Assembly (NCBI GenBank): GCA_963922205.1
Contig: CAWUHX010000007.1
Span: forward strand, 2,046,001 to 2,110,000
DNA length: 64,000 nucleotides
DNA from: Romanomermis culicivorax
Lineage: Eukaryota; Nematoda; Enoplea; Mermithida; Mermithidae
Reading direction: 5' to 3'
The number at the start of each line of letters is the position of its first letter. Position 1 is the first letter of the stretch. Below the pieces are notes generated by a model that was given only the letters and a program-made list of their open reading frames with translations, was not told the DNA's origin and did no database searches. The position numbers were made by a program, and so were the translations under genes. This document shows, piece after piece, positions 23,501 to 31,412 of this stretch.

Positions 23501-26500
23501 TATAGGGCATTGAAGAATGCAGCTCCTGTTCTTCGTTGCCTCCTGTCGTTCCTGCGCGTAGCGCCAAAATTTTCAAAATAATTTTTACATTCTAAAATGC
23601 AGGAAAATCAATTTAAGAATAACTTATTAAGTATGCATAAGGTTCAAATTTTCTGTTCAAAAACGTGTCTTCATCATAATACAATTTGAAGAACTCATAC
23701 TTTCATAAGTTTAAAAACTTCGTTATACTTGAAATTTCCGAAAATTACTTCCACGATGGATATGAATTTAAACTCGGCTTCGTGTTTAAAATTATAGTTA
23801 CTAAAAACTTGGAAAAATTCATATTTTTACCTCATAAATGCACCAAAATTCATCTTTTATATGTCAAACCCGCATATTTTCTCCTCTTTTTCGAAAATTC
23901 TTTTCTCAAAAAAGTTTGATTTGTGGAAAGACAGTAGATGACCAATCAGAAGAATTAGAATAAAATCTGGCGCGAAGCTCACGAGAAGTTTCAATGTTTC
24001 CTGATTTTAGAGCCTGCAAAAAATTTACTTTAAATTTAAAAATTAATTAAAATAACTTTAGTTCACTAAAATATAAATATATTAATCAAAATTTTAGCAG
24101 CCAAAATTGACTTGGACCAAGAATTTTAGGAGCCATTTCCAAATTTCTGGAGGCCCAGGTCCCTAAAATGAATAAAGAAGCCTGCTGTGTGGTTGCAATT
24201 AGGCGAAAAGAATTAGTTTTTCTTCAGGTATTGATTAATTGTCGCAACAATAAAAAGTTATTAGCGCGTGTAAAAGCGTTTGATCGGCATTGCAATATGG
24301 TCTTGGAGAACGTGAAAGAAATGTGGACGGAACTACCTAAAACGGGGAAAGGACAAAAGAAGGTAATTTTGTAAATAATCTTTGCACTATATGGCTCGAT
24401 CGACTTTCATGCATAATAAGCCATCAGTCTATTTTCATACCAATTTAAACAAGCCTGTTATCTAAATGCCTCGCGTTTGCGTGCTATCCATACCTGGATA
24501 AATCCTAGCCAGCCCAAAAGTTTATTGGTCTCCCTATCTTTCTCTGATCGCAGAGCCAAATAAGGATAATGAGCAAGATGCATGTATTATAACAGAATTC
24601 ATAAATAAAAATAGTATACTCTTGTTAGTAAGCTATGGCCACTGTCTACACACTCTTAAGGGTCTTAAAAAACAGTTCGACTGTAGTTTTGTATTCAGTG
24701 TCTGTCTTTACATTTGTGTACGTCATTCGGTTAAAGAATTGAGATTTTTGGTTGGTTTGCCTGATTTTTGGATTTTATAGTCTCTTTTTCTTGAAATGCT
24801 TCTGAATATAGAAAAAGAAAATGGAAAGCAAGAAGTATTTCAGGTTTACCGTGACCGGACATTGGTGCACGGGACAATAGAGCGCGGACATTAGAGCGCG
24901 GGACAATAGAGCGCAGGGACATTAGAGCGCAGGACAATAGAGCGCAGGTACATTAGAGCGCAGGACAATAGAGCGCAGGGACACTAGAGCGCGGAGACAT
25001 TAGAGCGCAGGACAATAGAGGGCAGGGGCATTAGAGCGCGGACATTAGAGCGCAGGGACACTAGAGCGCGGAGACATTAGAGCGCAGGACAATAGAGGGC
25101 AGGGGCATTAGAGCGCAGGACAAGAGAGCGCGGACATTAGAGCGCAGGGACAATAGGGGGCAGACAAGAGAGTGCGGGGACATTAGAGCGCATCTGTTGG
25201 TTCGAAAAAATTAACCAACGTTCCGTGGTCTGAATGAACGCAAATTTTTAAATTATTTTTGAACATGAAAAAAGATTACTATGAAAGCAGCTTTATTTCA
25301 GAAGTTTACAAAGGTTTCAAAAGCTGACAAAAAACTGCGTGTGATTCTGAATGCAAGTTAGAAATTCAAGATGAATTCGAAAATAACAAAATGACACAAT
25401 TTCATTCAAAGGCAATAAATCAATAAAAATATGTGTGCGATTATGGATTAGAGGTAAATTCCGTATTAGCGACTGGATAAAAAAAATGCAAAAAAGTATG
25501 TGTAATGAGAAAGTAGACGAACAATGAGATATAAAGAAGGAAAGAGAAAACCACGGGAAAATGAATACAAAGACAAAAAAAGATAAATAAAAAAGAAAAT
25601 AAATAAATAAAAAACAGGGGACAGGAAAAATTAAGAAAAGTGAAAGAAGAAAAATGAAGATAAAGAACAAAAAATATGACAAAAATACTGCATGGTAGAA
25701 AAACACTTTGACCTGAACTTCTTTAGGGACACGAAAAATTTGAAGAAAGCATTTTTGAGCTGAAACGTAGTTATTTTTCAAAATATTTCATTTTCAGTTT
25801 TTTTATTTTGCTCTGATCTGATTTTTCTGTGCTCTATCGTCCTGGGCTCCAATGTCCTTGTGCTCTATTATGCGTTATTGTTTTGTGCTCTATTTGTCAG
25901 GAAGTTGTCTCGTGGGGGACGCGGAAATTTTTTTTACAATTTTCATATTTTTGTTAAACTAAACTGCCTTGATATATATTTTTTTTTCTTTTTTTTCTTC
26001 AAATCATTTCAAAAAGGAAACAAAAAAACGAAACGATTGGGCAACTGGCAAGAAAATAAATTGATTAAAGAAGAAAAAAGAAAAAATTGGAAAAAAGTAA
26101 ATTTTGGCTGCAGTATTTGATTAAGTTTTGCAGATTTCAAATAATTTGTGTTTAAAAATTATTTTGATAAGTTTTATTTTTGGAACATGAGTATACCAGG
26201 CGCAGTCGCCCCTACTCCCTGCATCCGCCACTGCATTGTCCTGCGCCCTAATATCCGCGCTCTATTGTCCCTGCGCTCTACTGTCCCTGCGCTCTATTGT
26301 CCTGCGCTCTAATGTCCCTGCGCTCTATTGTCCTGCGCTCTAAAGTCCGCGCTCTAATGTCCGCGCCCTAACGTCCGCGCTCTATTGTCCTGCGCTCTAT
26401 TGTCCCGTGCTCTAATGTCCCGCGCTCTAATGTCCTTGCGCTCTATTGTCCTGCGCTCTATTGTCCCGCGCTCTAATGTCTCTGCGCTCTAATGCCCGCG

Positions 26501-26759
26501 CTCTAATGTCTCGGTACCCAGGTTTACACGATTTGCTAAGAAACGACATTTCGCTCTGAATTACGTGCGTGTTGTAAAGATGTAGATATCAGAAAGTCAT
26601 CTCACTGCCTTTTCACAGCGTTCATCAAATCTGTCATTGTGCCTTTACGTTTCCTTATAGGCTAAACCAGTTAACAAAGATCGTTTTATTTCGAAAATGT
26701 TTCTGCGTGGTGACTCGGTCATTTTGGTCTTGAAAAATCCATTGGCCAGTGCGAAATGA
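17470..26759 (+). CDS. SNRPD2: Small nuclear ribonucleoprotein Sm D2 (split gene)
   Basis: Sm-D2 is one of the seven Sm proteins that form a ring on U1, U2, U4 and U5 snRNAs. It pairs with Sm-D1 in the nucleus and in cytoplasmic snRNP assembly. Three coding exons are visible: 17470-17584, 24228-24362 and 26661-26759. Together they give about 115 residues; the family is usually about 118. The Sm1 motif ([19 protein letters not shown]) and Sm2 motif ([16 protein letters not shown]) are complete. Splice sites are GTAAGC/CAG and GTAATT/TAG, and the phases agree. The start codon is not in these exons. The exon at 17470 begins in phase 2, so a tiny upstream exon ending ATG-AG would give the expected Met-Ser start; it was not located. 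The introns (6643 and 2298 bp) are filled with transposons. Confidence 0.95.
17627..17730 (+). repeat. Short tandem repeat with CAGCGCCCGGCGCTG palindromes
   Basis: Two to three units of about 54 bp combine AGCG(C/T)CCGGCGCTG-ATAAC with TATTATATTTTTTTATTC, only about 40 bp downstream of the SNRPD2 exon-2 donor. The GC core is self-complementary. Confidence 0.65.
17731..18231. other. No gene seen (SNRPD2 intron)
   Basis: Intronic sequence without a recognised repeat copy or RNA gene. Confidence 0.4.
18232..18678 (+). mobile_element. MITE family B, copy 2
   Basis: Begins TACATGTAATTGGGGG and ends GGGCCCCGTTACATGTA. It is co-linear with 13841-14250 and contains the degenerate GC hairpin CGGCACTCCGCGCTA. 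It is non-coding. Confidence 0.8.
18679..19440. other. SNRPD2 intron: little structure, then a CTCCTAGGTCTAAATTTTC block
   Basis: 18679-19080 shows nothing recognisable. At about 19085-19150 the phrase GGCTCCTAGGTCTAAATTTT, preceded by GGCTTTTTT, is shared with 22625 and 23220, so it is an end of repeat family E. A run of C and then A (19388-19408) closes the block. Confidence 0.45.
19441..19924. other. No gene seen (SNRPD2 intron)
   Basis: AT-rich intronic sequence with no recognised repeat copy. Confidence 0.35.
19925..20075 (+). repeat. GGCGCAT/GCGCAATTG word array
   Basis: About ten imperfect units of about 15 bp of the type GGCGCATTTGCAAAAA and GCGCAATTGAAATT follow one another. The unit resembles in style, not in sequence, the arms of the foldback element at 24850. 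I did not find an opposing arm. Confidence 0.7.
20120..20490 (+). repeat. Repeat body E, copy 1
   Basis: It matches 23305-23660 in the same orientation: GTTTTTCT-AGTC-TGGTACA, GATAGCACTTGAGTTCGTG, CAAAAGTATAGGG.ATTGAA and TTC-AATAAACGTAAGGTTCAAATT. A GC hairpin word (GGGTGCGCAGTGCCG) sits near the right end. Confidence 0.65.
20490..20640. repeat. CCGCACGACC/GTGCGGAAAA word arm
   Basis: Repeated TTTTCCGCACGACC and GTGCGGAAAA words alternate in both orientations with GTGCAG words. This is a small palindromic arm following repeat body E. Confidence 0.6.
20716..20987 (+). mobile_element. MITE family B, copy 3 (5'-truncated)
   Basis: It matches the right two-thirds of family B (AAATGCCAATTTTTTGACGA, the GCTTCGCGTAAT hairpin word, CAGGGACTCCTTGCCCC) and ends GGCCTCGTTACATGTA. 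The left end is missing. Confidence 0.7.
20988..22079. other. No gene seen (SNRPD2 intron)
   Basis: No conserved frame, RNA gene or repeat copy recognised. A minus-strand frame of 80 codons (21149-21391) has no recognisable domain. Confidence 0.4.
22080..22250. repeat. AT-only TTTATTAATATT low-complexity array
   Basis: About 170 bp almost purely of A and T, with TTTATTAATATT and its complement repeated. It is an AT microsatellite prone to hairpins. Confidence 0.8.
22360..22597 (-). mobile_element. MITE family B, copy 4 (inverted, partial)
   Basis: Read on the minus strand it begins TACATGTTAAATTGCC and contains GAGAAATCGTTGTCATACGG and TAGCCGTATGG, matching the left half of family B. The right end is lost. 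Confidence 0.6.
22618..23165 (+). repeat. Repeat family E, partial copy
   Basis: It is bounded by GGCTCCTAGACCTAAATTTT on the left and AGGAGCCCAGGCTCCTAAAA with AAAAAAAGCCTGG on the right, so the ends are loosely inverted. A direct duplication of TTGATTTCTTGATCGAGTAA lies at about 23034 and 23061. Confidence 0.5.
23185..24190 (+). mobile_element. Repeat family E, fuller copy ending just before SNRPD2 exon 3
   Basis: The left end AAGGCTTTTTTGCTTTG with GGGCTCCTAGGTCTAAA and the right end GGCCCAGGTCCCTAAAATG with AAAGAAGCCTG are inverted relatives. The body 23305-23660 is shared with 20120-20490. The element stops about 35 bp before the SNRPD2 exon at 24228, close enough to overlap the branch-point region. 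It is non-coding. Confidence 0.6.
24228..24362 (+). CDS. SNRPD2: SNRPD2 coding exon 3 (Sm1 motif)
   Basis: 45 codons from [10 protein letters not shown] to GKGQKK. It carries the Sm1 fold, the RNA-facing [12 protein letters not shown] loop and the linker to Sm2. Acceptor TTCTTCAG, donor GTAATT, phase 0 on both sides. Confidence 0.96.
24850..26517. mobile_element. Foldback element with minisatellite arms (GGACATTAGAGCGC words)
   Basis: The left arm (24860-25195) is about 20 imperfect copies of words such as GGGACAATAGAGCGC and GGACATTAGAGCGCAG. The right arm (26234-26515) is the same set inverted (GCGCTCTATTGTCC, GCGCTCTAATGTCC). A few inverted words also lie at 25838-25890. Outermost, GGTTTACCGTGACCGGACAT on the left answers to GGTACCGAGACATTAG (minus strand) on the right. 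The 1-kb loop is A/G-rich on one side and has no gene. The element lies wholly within the last SNRPD2 intron (24363-26660). Confidence 0.85.
26661..26759 (+). CDS. SNRPD2: SNRPD2 terminal exon (Sm2 motif)
   Basis: 32 codons and a TGA stop (26757-26759). It begins [12 protein letters not shown] and contains the Sm2 strand [14 protein letters not shown]. Acceptor CCTTATAG at 26660. Confidence 0.95.
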   Translation, partial: AKPVNKDRFISKMFLRGDSVILVLKNPLASAK

Positions 26760-27270
26760 GCCATTTACGTTTTATTTACTGCTGTAAATGCTCATTGTTA
26801 ATGCAACTTTGTTTTTTCGTTCTTCACGCAAATTCATCTCCAATAAAAAATGAAAAAAATTTTCGCTTTGTCGTTTTACATTCAAAAAATAATCTACCTG
26901 CCGAGTTGAATAAAATTGCTTCGATCCGTACTTACTAGACTTTCTGCTCGCCCGATTCGTAAAGTGACGTGAACCCACTACAGAAATCGTCGGCCATGTG
27001 ATTCGATATATCGGTACAGCGTGGTCGAAAAAAAGAAAATATCATAAAAATGAACAATTTTTGAATAAAAAACGGCCATAATAGCTTTTTTCGTTGCTTC
27101 GCGTCATAAATACATTATGTTACCTTTATTTCGTTGTACTTCGATTCTTCGACTGTCCTATTCTCCGACTATCTCGATTTGACTCTTTCGTTTCATCGAC
27201 TATGAATCGTTTTTTTCGATTGTTTGACTTCGAATGCCGACTACATTATACACTTACCTAATGTTTTTCG
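26760..27270. other. SNRPD2 3' flank with a partial MITE-B-like stretch
   Basis: The sequence after the SNRPD2 stop should hold its 3' UTR; AATAAA-like words occur at about 26840 (CCAATAAAAAATG). At 26980-27125 the words AGAAATCGTCGGCCATGTGA, GAACAATTTTTGAATAAAAA and TTGCTTCGCGTCATAAATAC mark a partial family B copy. Confidence 0.45.
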
Positions 27271-27705
27271 TTTGTCAGGTTTTGTGACGATGCGCAAAAG
27301 GTGCCATCGTGCATTTCCCTCTGAACCCATGGACTTGATGTTGCTCGTCCAAGCCATGGGCTCAGACCTGGATATGTGTGACAGGCACTGCTGCAGTCGC
27401 AACAGGCGATGCAGGGCTGTGCATCTGGTGGTAGAGAAGTTACCACTCAGTGTGCGAGAACCGTTACAGTTTTAATCAATTGTAAAAATTAATCATTTTG
27501 AGTAAAAATCGGCAATTTTGATCAGAGATCATGGAATAGAACAACAAGTCGAGTCATCTTACTGCGTGGTCTTAGTGTTGGCTGCACGTGCGCTGCGAAT
27601 ACTAGTACAAAATAAAGCACACAAAAGAGGTTAGAAAAACAAAACAACCAGTATTAACGAGGTTAATGAAAACAAGGAAAAACAAATGTTACTGTACATA
27701 AGCTG
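27271..27705. other. Downstream flank of the Gag-like pseudogene
   Basis: 27545-27640 (minus strand) matches 36485-36580 after the other Gag-like copy, with words such as GTGCTTTATT-TGTACTAGT. A GC-richer patch at 27280-27470 has short frames on both strands. I do not recognise it. Confidence 0.4.
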
Positions 27706-27709
27706 GGAA

Positions 27710-28426
27710 TCAATGGCCGCGATGATGGGGAGTGTCAGATGTGGACCAAGATTGCTGCTGATTGTCACGGCGATTGCGGTTTTCGTGGTGGTAGCGGTCG
27801 TTGTGATAGCCATGGGGGACACGGGGATCATCATGGCCATCGAAGCGAACGGAGCGAGAAAAGCGGGGATGGTGGCCGTAGTCTGCGGCATCGTGGCGGC
27901 GGGAAGACGAAGTGAAGGTTTGCGATCGTAGAGGTGAGAGAGGATTGACGCCGGGGGGCGGCAACTGCTTAGCTATCAAGGAGGGAGGGTCCGAAGGTAA
28001 CCCTGTTGGCAGCAACGGTCGCAGTGGCAGCAAGTTCCACCGGGCAGAAAAATCGTGCCGAGGCAGCAGGGGATGGTCGGTTTCGCTGTGGTATTGAAGG
28101 TAGATTCGTTGGATGTCGGCGATTTCTGGCGGTTGTTCGAACGGTGAATATTGTGGGTAGGCCATCCAGCTGTCGATCAAACTGACAGCAGTGTTGTAGG
28201 CTTGCAAGAGACACAACCGATTGTCCAGGCCTCGCACTTCATACAAAAAGAGAGCCAGATGGGCGGTGTGCATGGCATCGACTATGCCAAGCTCTTCAGC
28301 CCAGAGGCCGGCAACCCATCGCAGAATGAGCGCGGCGTCGTCAGGCGATAGGGGTAGTTGTTGTTCGTGATAGGTGGAACGGTAGTGATAGCCGAAGTAT
28401 TGGCACAAGGCCAGCGATGTATTCAT
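27710..28426 (-). CDS. Gag-like protein of an unnamed retroelement family
   Basis: An intact frame of 238 codons. The N-terminal 115 residues are helical in character ([38 protein letters not shown]). Then comes a proline-rich stretch (about 120-165) and a C-terminal part rich in His, Arg and Asp (about 170-238). A diverged copy lies on the plus strand at 35840-36300, sharing [23 protein letters not shown] and DFSARWNLL-like words. The layout, hydrophobic helical domain then basic tail, fits a retrotransposon Gag. I see no CCHC zinc knuckle, and no polymerase is attached here. The N-terminus may be truncated, because the plus-strand copy has related sequence further upstream. I have seen similar proteins in mermithid nematodes, but this is from memory and unverified. 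Confidence 0.6.
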   Translation of the reverse strand: MNTSLALCQYFGYHYRSTYHEQQLPLSPDDAALILRWVAGLWAEELGIVDAMHTAHLALFLYEVRGLDNRLCLLQAYNTAVSLIDSWMAYPQYSPFEQPPEIADIQRIYLQYHSETDHPLLPRHDFSARWNLLPLRPLLPTGLPSDPPSLIAKQLPPPGVNPLSPLRSQTFTSSSRRHDAADYGHHPRFSRSVRFDGHDDPRVPHGYHNDRYHHENRNRRDNQQQSWSTSDTPHHRGH

Positions 28427-28439
28427 TGCACGAATGAGT

Positions 28440-28680
28440 AGTAAGGCTGGCCTGTACAGGGGGTATGGTTAAGCATAGTCCTATCTTTTGTGTACCCCCT
28501 ATAATTTGTCATTTTTGGCCGATTTATAATGGGTATGGTAAACATATATGGTCGATTTTTTGTCGGTTTATAGGGGGTATGGTTAAGCATACAGGTTCTA
28601 GAGTTACCGTAATAGTGAAATTACAGTAATTTTTTGATTACGGTAATGGTGGAATTATGGTAATAGTTGTGTTACTGTAG
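28440..28680. repeat. Short repeats: GGGGGTATGGTTAAGCATA and TTACGGTAAT words
   Basis: GGGTATGGT(T)AA-CATA occurs at about 28458, 28531 and 28574, with one inverted TACCCCCTATAA near 28493. Immediately after, ATTACGGTAAT and TTACCGTAAT words repeat four to five times (28612-28680). This is a small palindromic array next to the capsid genes. Confidence 0.6.
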
Positions 28681-28859
28681 GTGGAAAAGGAAAATCGATG
28701 ATGAATGGAAAATGGAAAGAAGGAAAACTAAAATGAACAAAAAATGGAAAAGAAATAAAAAGAGATTGTGTGTAAAAAGGGCTTCCCCCGTGGGCAGAGG
28801 AAGCCTTTCAAAAATTTGCGCCCGGACCCCCTTTGACAAAAGGGCGCCACCTGCAGGCG

Positions 28860-29675
28860 TAAATATGGAAACTGGGAGGTAGGGCTAAGTGAAATAATAT
28901 ATCCCTATAGTTGGGCTACATTTACCAATCATGGTGGAGATAATGTAATAACGTTAATTATGGATGGTGTTGGAAATAAGGTTAAAAAATTAAAGTAATA
29001 GTTTTTGAAAAACATTACTTTACTGTATCTGAATTAATTGACGAGTTGAATGCAAAAATTGGAGCAGCTATTGCCGAAACTAACATTGAAATCATGTTTT
29101 CATATGATGAACATGGTAGAGGATTAGTTAATTTGAAAATAAAAAGTGGTACAATCTTGCATAAAATCAATATAAGCAAGCGGTTAATGGAACTTCTCAG
29201 ATTTAGCGCTACCAATACTGCTGCCTATGCAACAGCTGATGATTTTTTAAATAGAGCTGTGAATATTAACTTATATACTGTTGGAGAGAAGCCCCCAAAA
29301 AATTCTAACACGCATATTCCACCATCCAAAGCTGTTTTTCTTGCCGAACCTGGAACTAATCATTTATACATGTTAGGAATTCAACCACCAAATTTAAATG
29401 ATTTACAAATTTTTTATGTTTACTGTAATATTATTGAAAATCAGATTGTTGGAAATACTTTAGCACCGCTTTTACATATAGTAAATGTTCAGGGAAAATA
29501 CAAAGATAATGTGGCTCGATTATATGAAACACCTCACTTTATACCCATTCAATTAAAAGAAATTATGGTACTCAAAATTAATATAAAAGACAGTATGAAT
29601 GAGCTTATACCCTTTCAGTTTGATAATGTTATAGTTAAATTACATTTCCGGCGATGTACTCCTTTATTCCTATAA
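28860..29675 (+). pseudogene. Polinton/adintovirus penton (minor capsid) gene, 5'-truncated, frameshifted
   Basis: Pentons of Maverick/Polinton elements are single-jelly-roll proteins that occupy the virion vertices. The frame at 28860-28983 carries GNWEVGLSEI, the typical N-terminal strand. The reading then shifts near 28983 to the frame that stays open to 29675. That second part ends with the family hallmarks: FYVYCNIIENQIVG near residues 120-135 and a C-terminal strand ending VKLHFR. The first 20-40 residues of a normal penton are missing on the left, where unrelated repeats begin. No ATG serves the main frame. It is followed 136 bp later by the basic virion protein gene on the same strand. 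The assignment rests on remembered family motifs. Confidence 0.75.
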
Positions 29676-29811
29676 TGATAGTATCAAATTTTTATTCATT
29701 CATTCATTCATTTGCATTTGGACACATTGTCGTCAGGTTGAATTTTTCGCAAACGCTCTTAATTAATTAATCAATTCATTTAGTTGTTCCTTCTGATTTT
29801 CAAAGCAAAAT

Positions 29812-30357
29812 ATGCATACCGTGTTTATCCCTGAAATCGTTGATTACTGGATCAATATTTATCAATGCAGCATTCAAGATAATCAATTTCAGTTCAGTGG
29901 TACCTTAGAAGGTTTCCGCGCAGCATATCCGTATTATTATAGACATCAAGGAGCTGGAGTTGGTAATTTTTTCAAGAGTTTGTGGCGCCTAGCTATGCCT
30001 TTGTTAAAATCTGCAGGAAAGCATGCACTTGCTGCAGGTTCCAAAATTGCAGGCGATGTGGTAGAGGGTCATTCTTTTAAAGAAAGTGTTGCTGAGCATG
30101 GACCAAATGCAGCTGGCAACTTATTACACAAAACGGGTGAATGCATTCATAAAGGAAAAGGTCTAGGGAAGCCTAAACATATAAATTCTATGATACATAT
30201 AAAAAGCAATAAAAAGTTAAATGATGGTCGTCAACATCATCATCATCAGCATCAAAAACAACATAAACATAAACATAAACATCTGAAACAACGTTCCTCA
30301 TTCTTAAAAAAGACTCCACGTAGAGTAGTTGGTTTCAAGGATATCTACTCAAAATGA
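29812..30357 (+). CDS. Small basic virion protein of a Polinton/adintovirus
   Basis: An intact frame of 181 codons from ATG to TGA. Residues 45-80 hold a glycine-led amphipathic stretch (GAGVGNFFKSLWRL, then PLLKSAGKHALAAGSKI). This is the pattern of the short protein that Polintons and adintoviruses encode beside the penton and major capsid genes, and that has been compared with adenovirus core or minor capsid proteins. The C-terminal third is extremely rich in His, Lys and Gln, with alternating HK dipeptides around residues 145-160. That suggests nucleic-acid or metal binding (inference). Its stop overlaps the start of the next capsid gene by four bases (ATGAGTAA at 30354), a compact viral arrangement. 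It is the only virion gene here that is still open. Confidence 0.7.
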   Translation: MHTVFIPEIVDYWINIYQCSIQDNQFQFSGTLEGFRAAYPYYYRHQGAGVGNFFKSLWRLAMPLLKSAGKHALAAGSKIAGDVVEGHSFKESVAEHGPNAAGNLLHKTGECIHKGKGLGKPKHINSMIHIKSNKKLNDGRQHHHHQHQKQHKHKHKHLKQRSSFLKKTPRRVVGFKDIYSK

Positions 30358-31412
30358 GTAAATTTATTGATGCTACATCATCTCCTAGTAGTAAAACAGA
30401 ATTAGATTTATTTACCATACCTCCAACACAAGTTGCTATTCGTAGAAGTTTTTGGTCTGAAATTCAGCTACAAAATCCTTGTACTAATGAAGGACCCTAC
30501 AAGTTTGTTATTTCACCTGATTCATATATGCTGGACTTATCAAAAAATTTTATATATTTTACTATTCGAATTACGAAAGCTAATGGTACTGCTTGCACTT
30601 TAACAGCTGATGCCAGATAATCTCAATGGTAACATTGTGGCGCCAATTAATTTGATCGGCAAAACATTTTTTAAGCAGATCAAAATGTACTTAAATGGAA
30701 AATTAATATCTGACAGGTGAGTTTTATAATTATATGTATGTTCACGTTTTTTAATTTTAACATTTTAACAATTTAGTGGGGATAGATACGCTTACAGATC
30801 TTATTTGGAAACGGAATTGAACTATGGTCGTGATGCTAAGTCGACACATGTTGCAGCTGCTGGTTATGCTTGTGAAAATGGTGATGTTCTTGATATAAAG
30901 AAAAACAAGGGTGCTTTGGAAAGAGTTCAGATGTTCAAAAACAGTGCAGTTGTTGAATCAATGTACTTTGAAAATTGATTTATACAGACATAGAGATGAT
31001 TTTTGCTTGCAAAAATTTATATCTACTGACAAGGAAGCTTATAAGATCGAGGTTAAAAGCATGTCTTTATTTATTAAAAAAGTTGAAGTTGCGGATAATA
31101 TCAATCTAGCTATTGAATCCATGTTACAAAATACAGCTGCAAAATACCCTATTCATTGATGTCATGTTAGGAGTCTATACATAACAACTAGTCGTCGCTC
31201 AGCTCCTCTGAACTCATTGTTCACAGGTCCTTTACCTCGCTGTCTCGTTGTGGCGCTTGTTGATGGTGCGGCTGCTAGGGCTGATTATTATCAAAGCCCC
31301 TTCAACCTTAAACATTTCGGTTTAAACGAAATTAAAATAACCAGCGGTACTACAACATTACCTACAACGCCTTATATGTTAAAGTTTAAAGAAAACAAAT
31401 ATTTGCGCACTT
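30354..31412 (+). pseudogene. Polinton/adintovirus major capsid protein gene, broken and 3'-truncated
   Basis: The start carries TELDLFTIPPTQ, the hallmark N-terminus of the double-jelly-roll major capsid protein of Polintons (annotated in C. elegans as F54H12.2-like). Further hallmarks follow in order: a YLNGKLIS strand near 30690, a Y-YR-YLETELNYGRDAK segment near 30790-30850, an AAKYPI segment near 31140-31155 and a LFTGPLPR segment near 31217. Breaks: a frameshift near 30610, a 60-bp GT-AG insertion at 30717-30776, a frameshift near 30960-30975, a frameshift near 31155-31165, and loss of the 3' end at about 31412, where a reverse transcriptase continues in frame. About 340 codons remain. 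It cannot make a full capsid protein. Confidence 0.8.
30717..30776 (+). other. Probable 60-bp spliceosomal intron in the capsid gene
   Basis: GTGAGTTT at the left, a T-rich tract and TTTAG at the right. Removal rejoins a Ser codon and keeps the capsid frame; read through, the frame stops at once (TGA at 30718-30720). The length matches the 55-65 bp introns of the host gene at 40272-57864. Confidence 0.6.

Noticed and set aside
25317-25781. 154-codon minus-strand frame, very hydrophobic (Phe/Leu/Ile), resembles a membrane protein
   Set aside because: It is a read of the A/G-rich loop of a foldback element. Low complexity produces the Phe and Leu runs.
24860-26515. CRISPR-like array of short repeats
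   Set aside because: Units are adjacent, imperfect and lack unique spacers. The arms are inverted, and the genome is eukaryotic.
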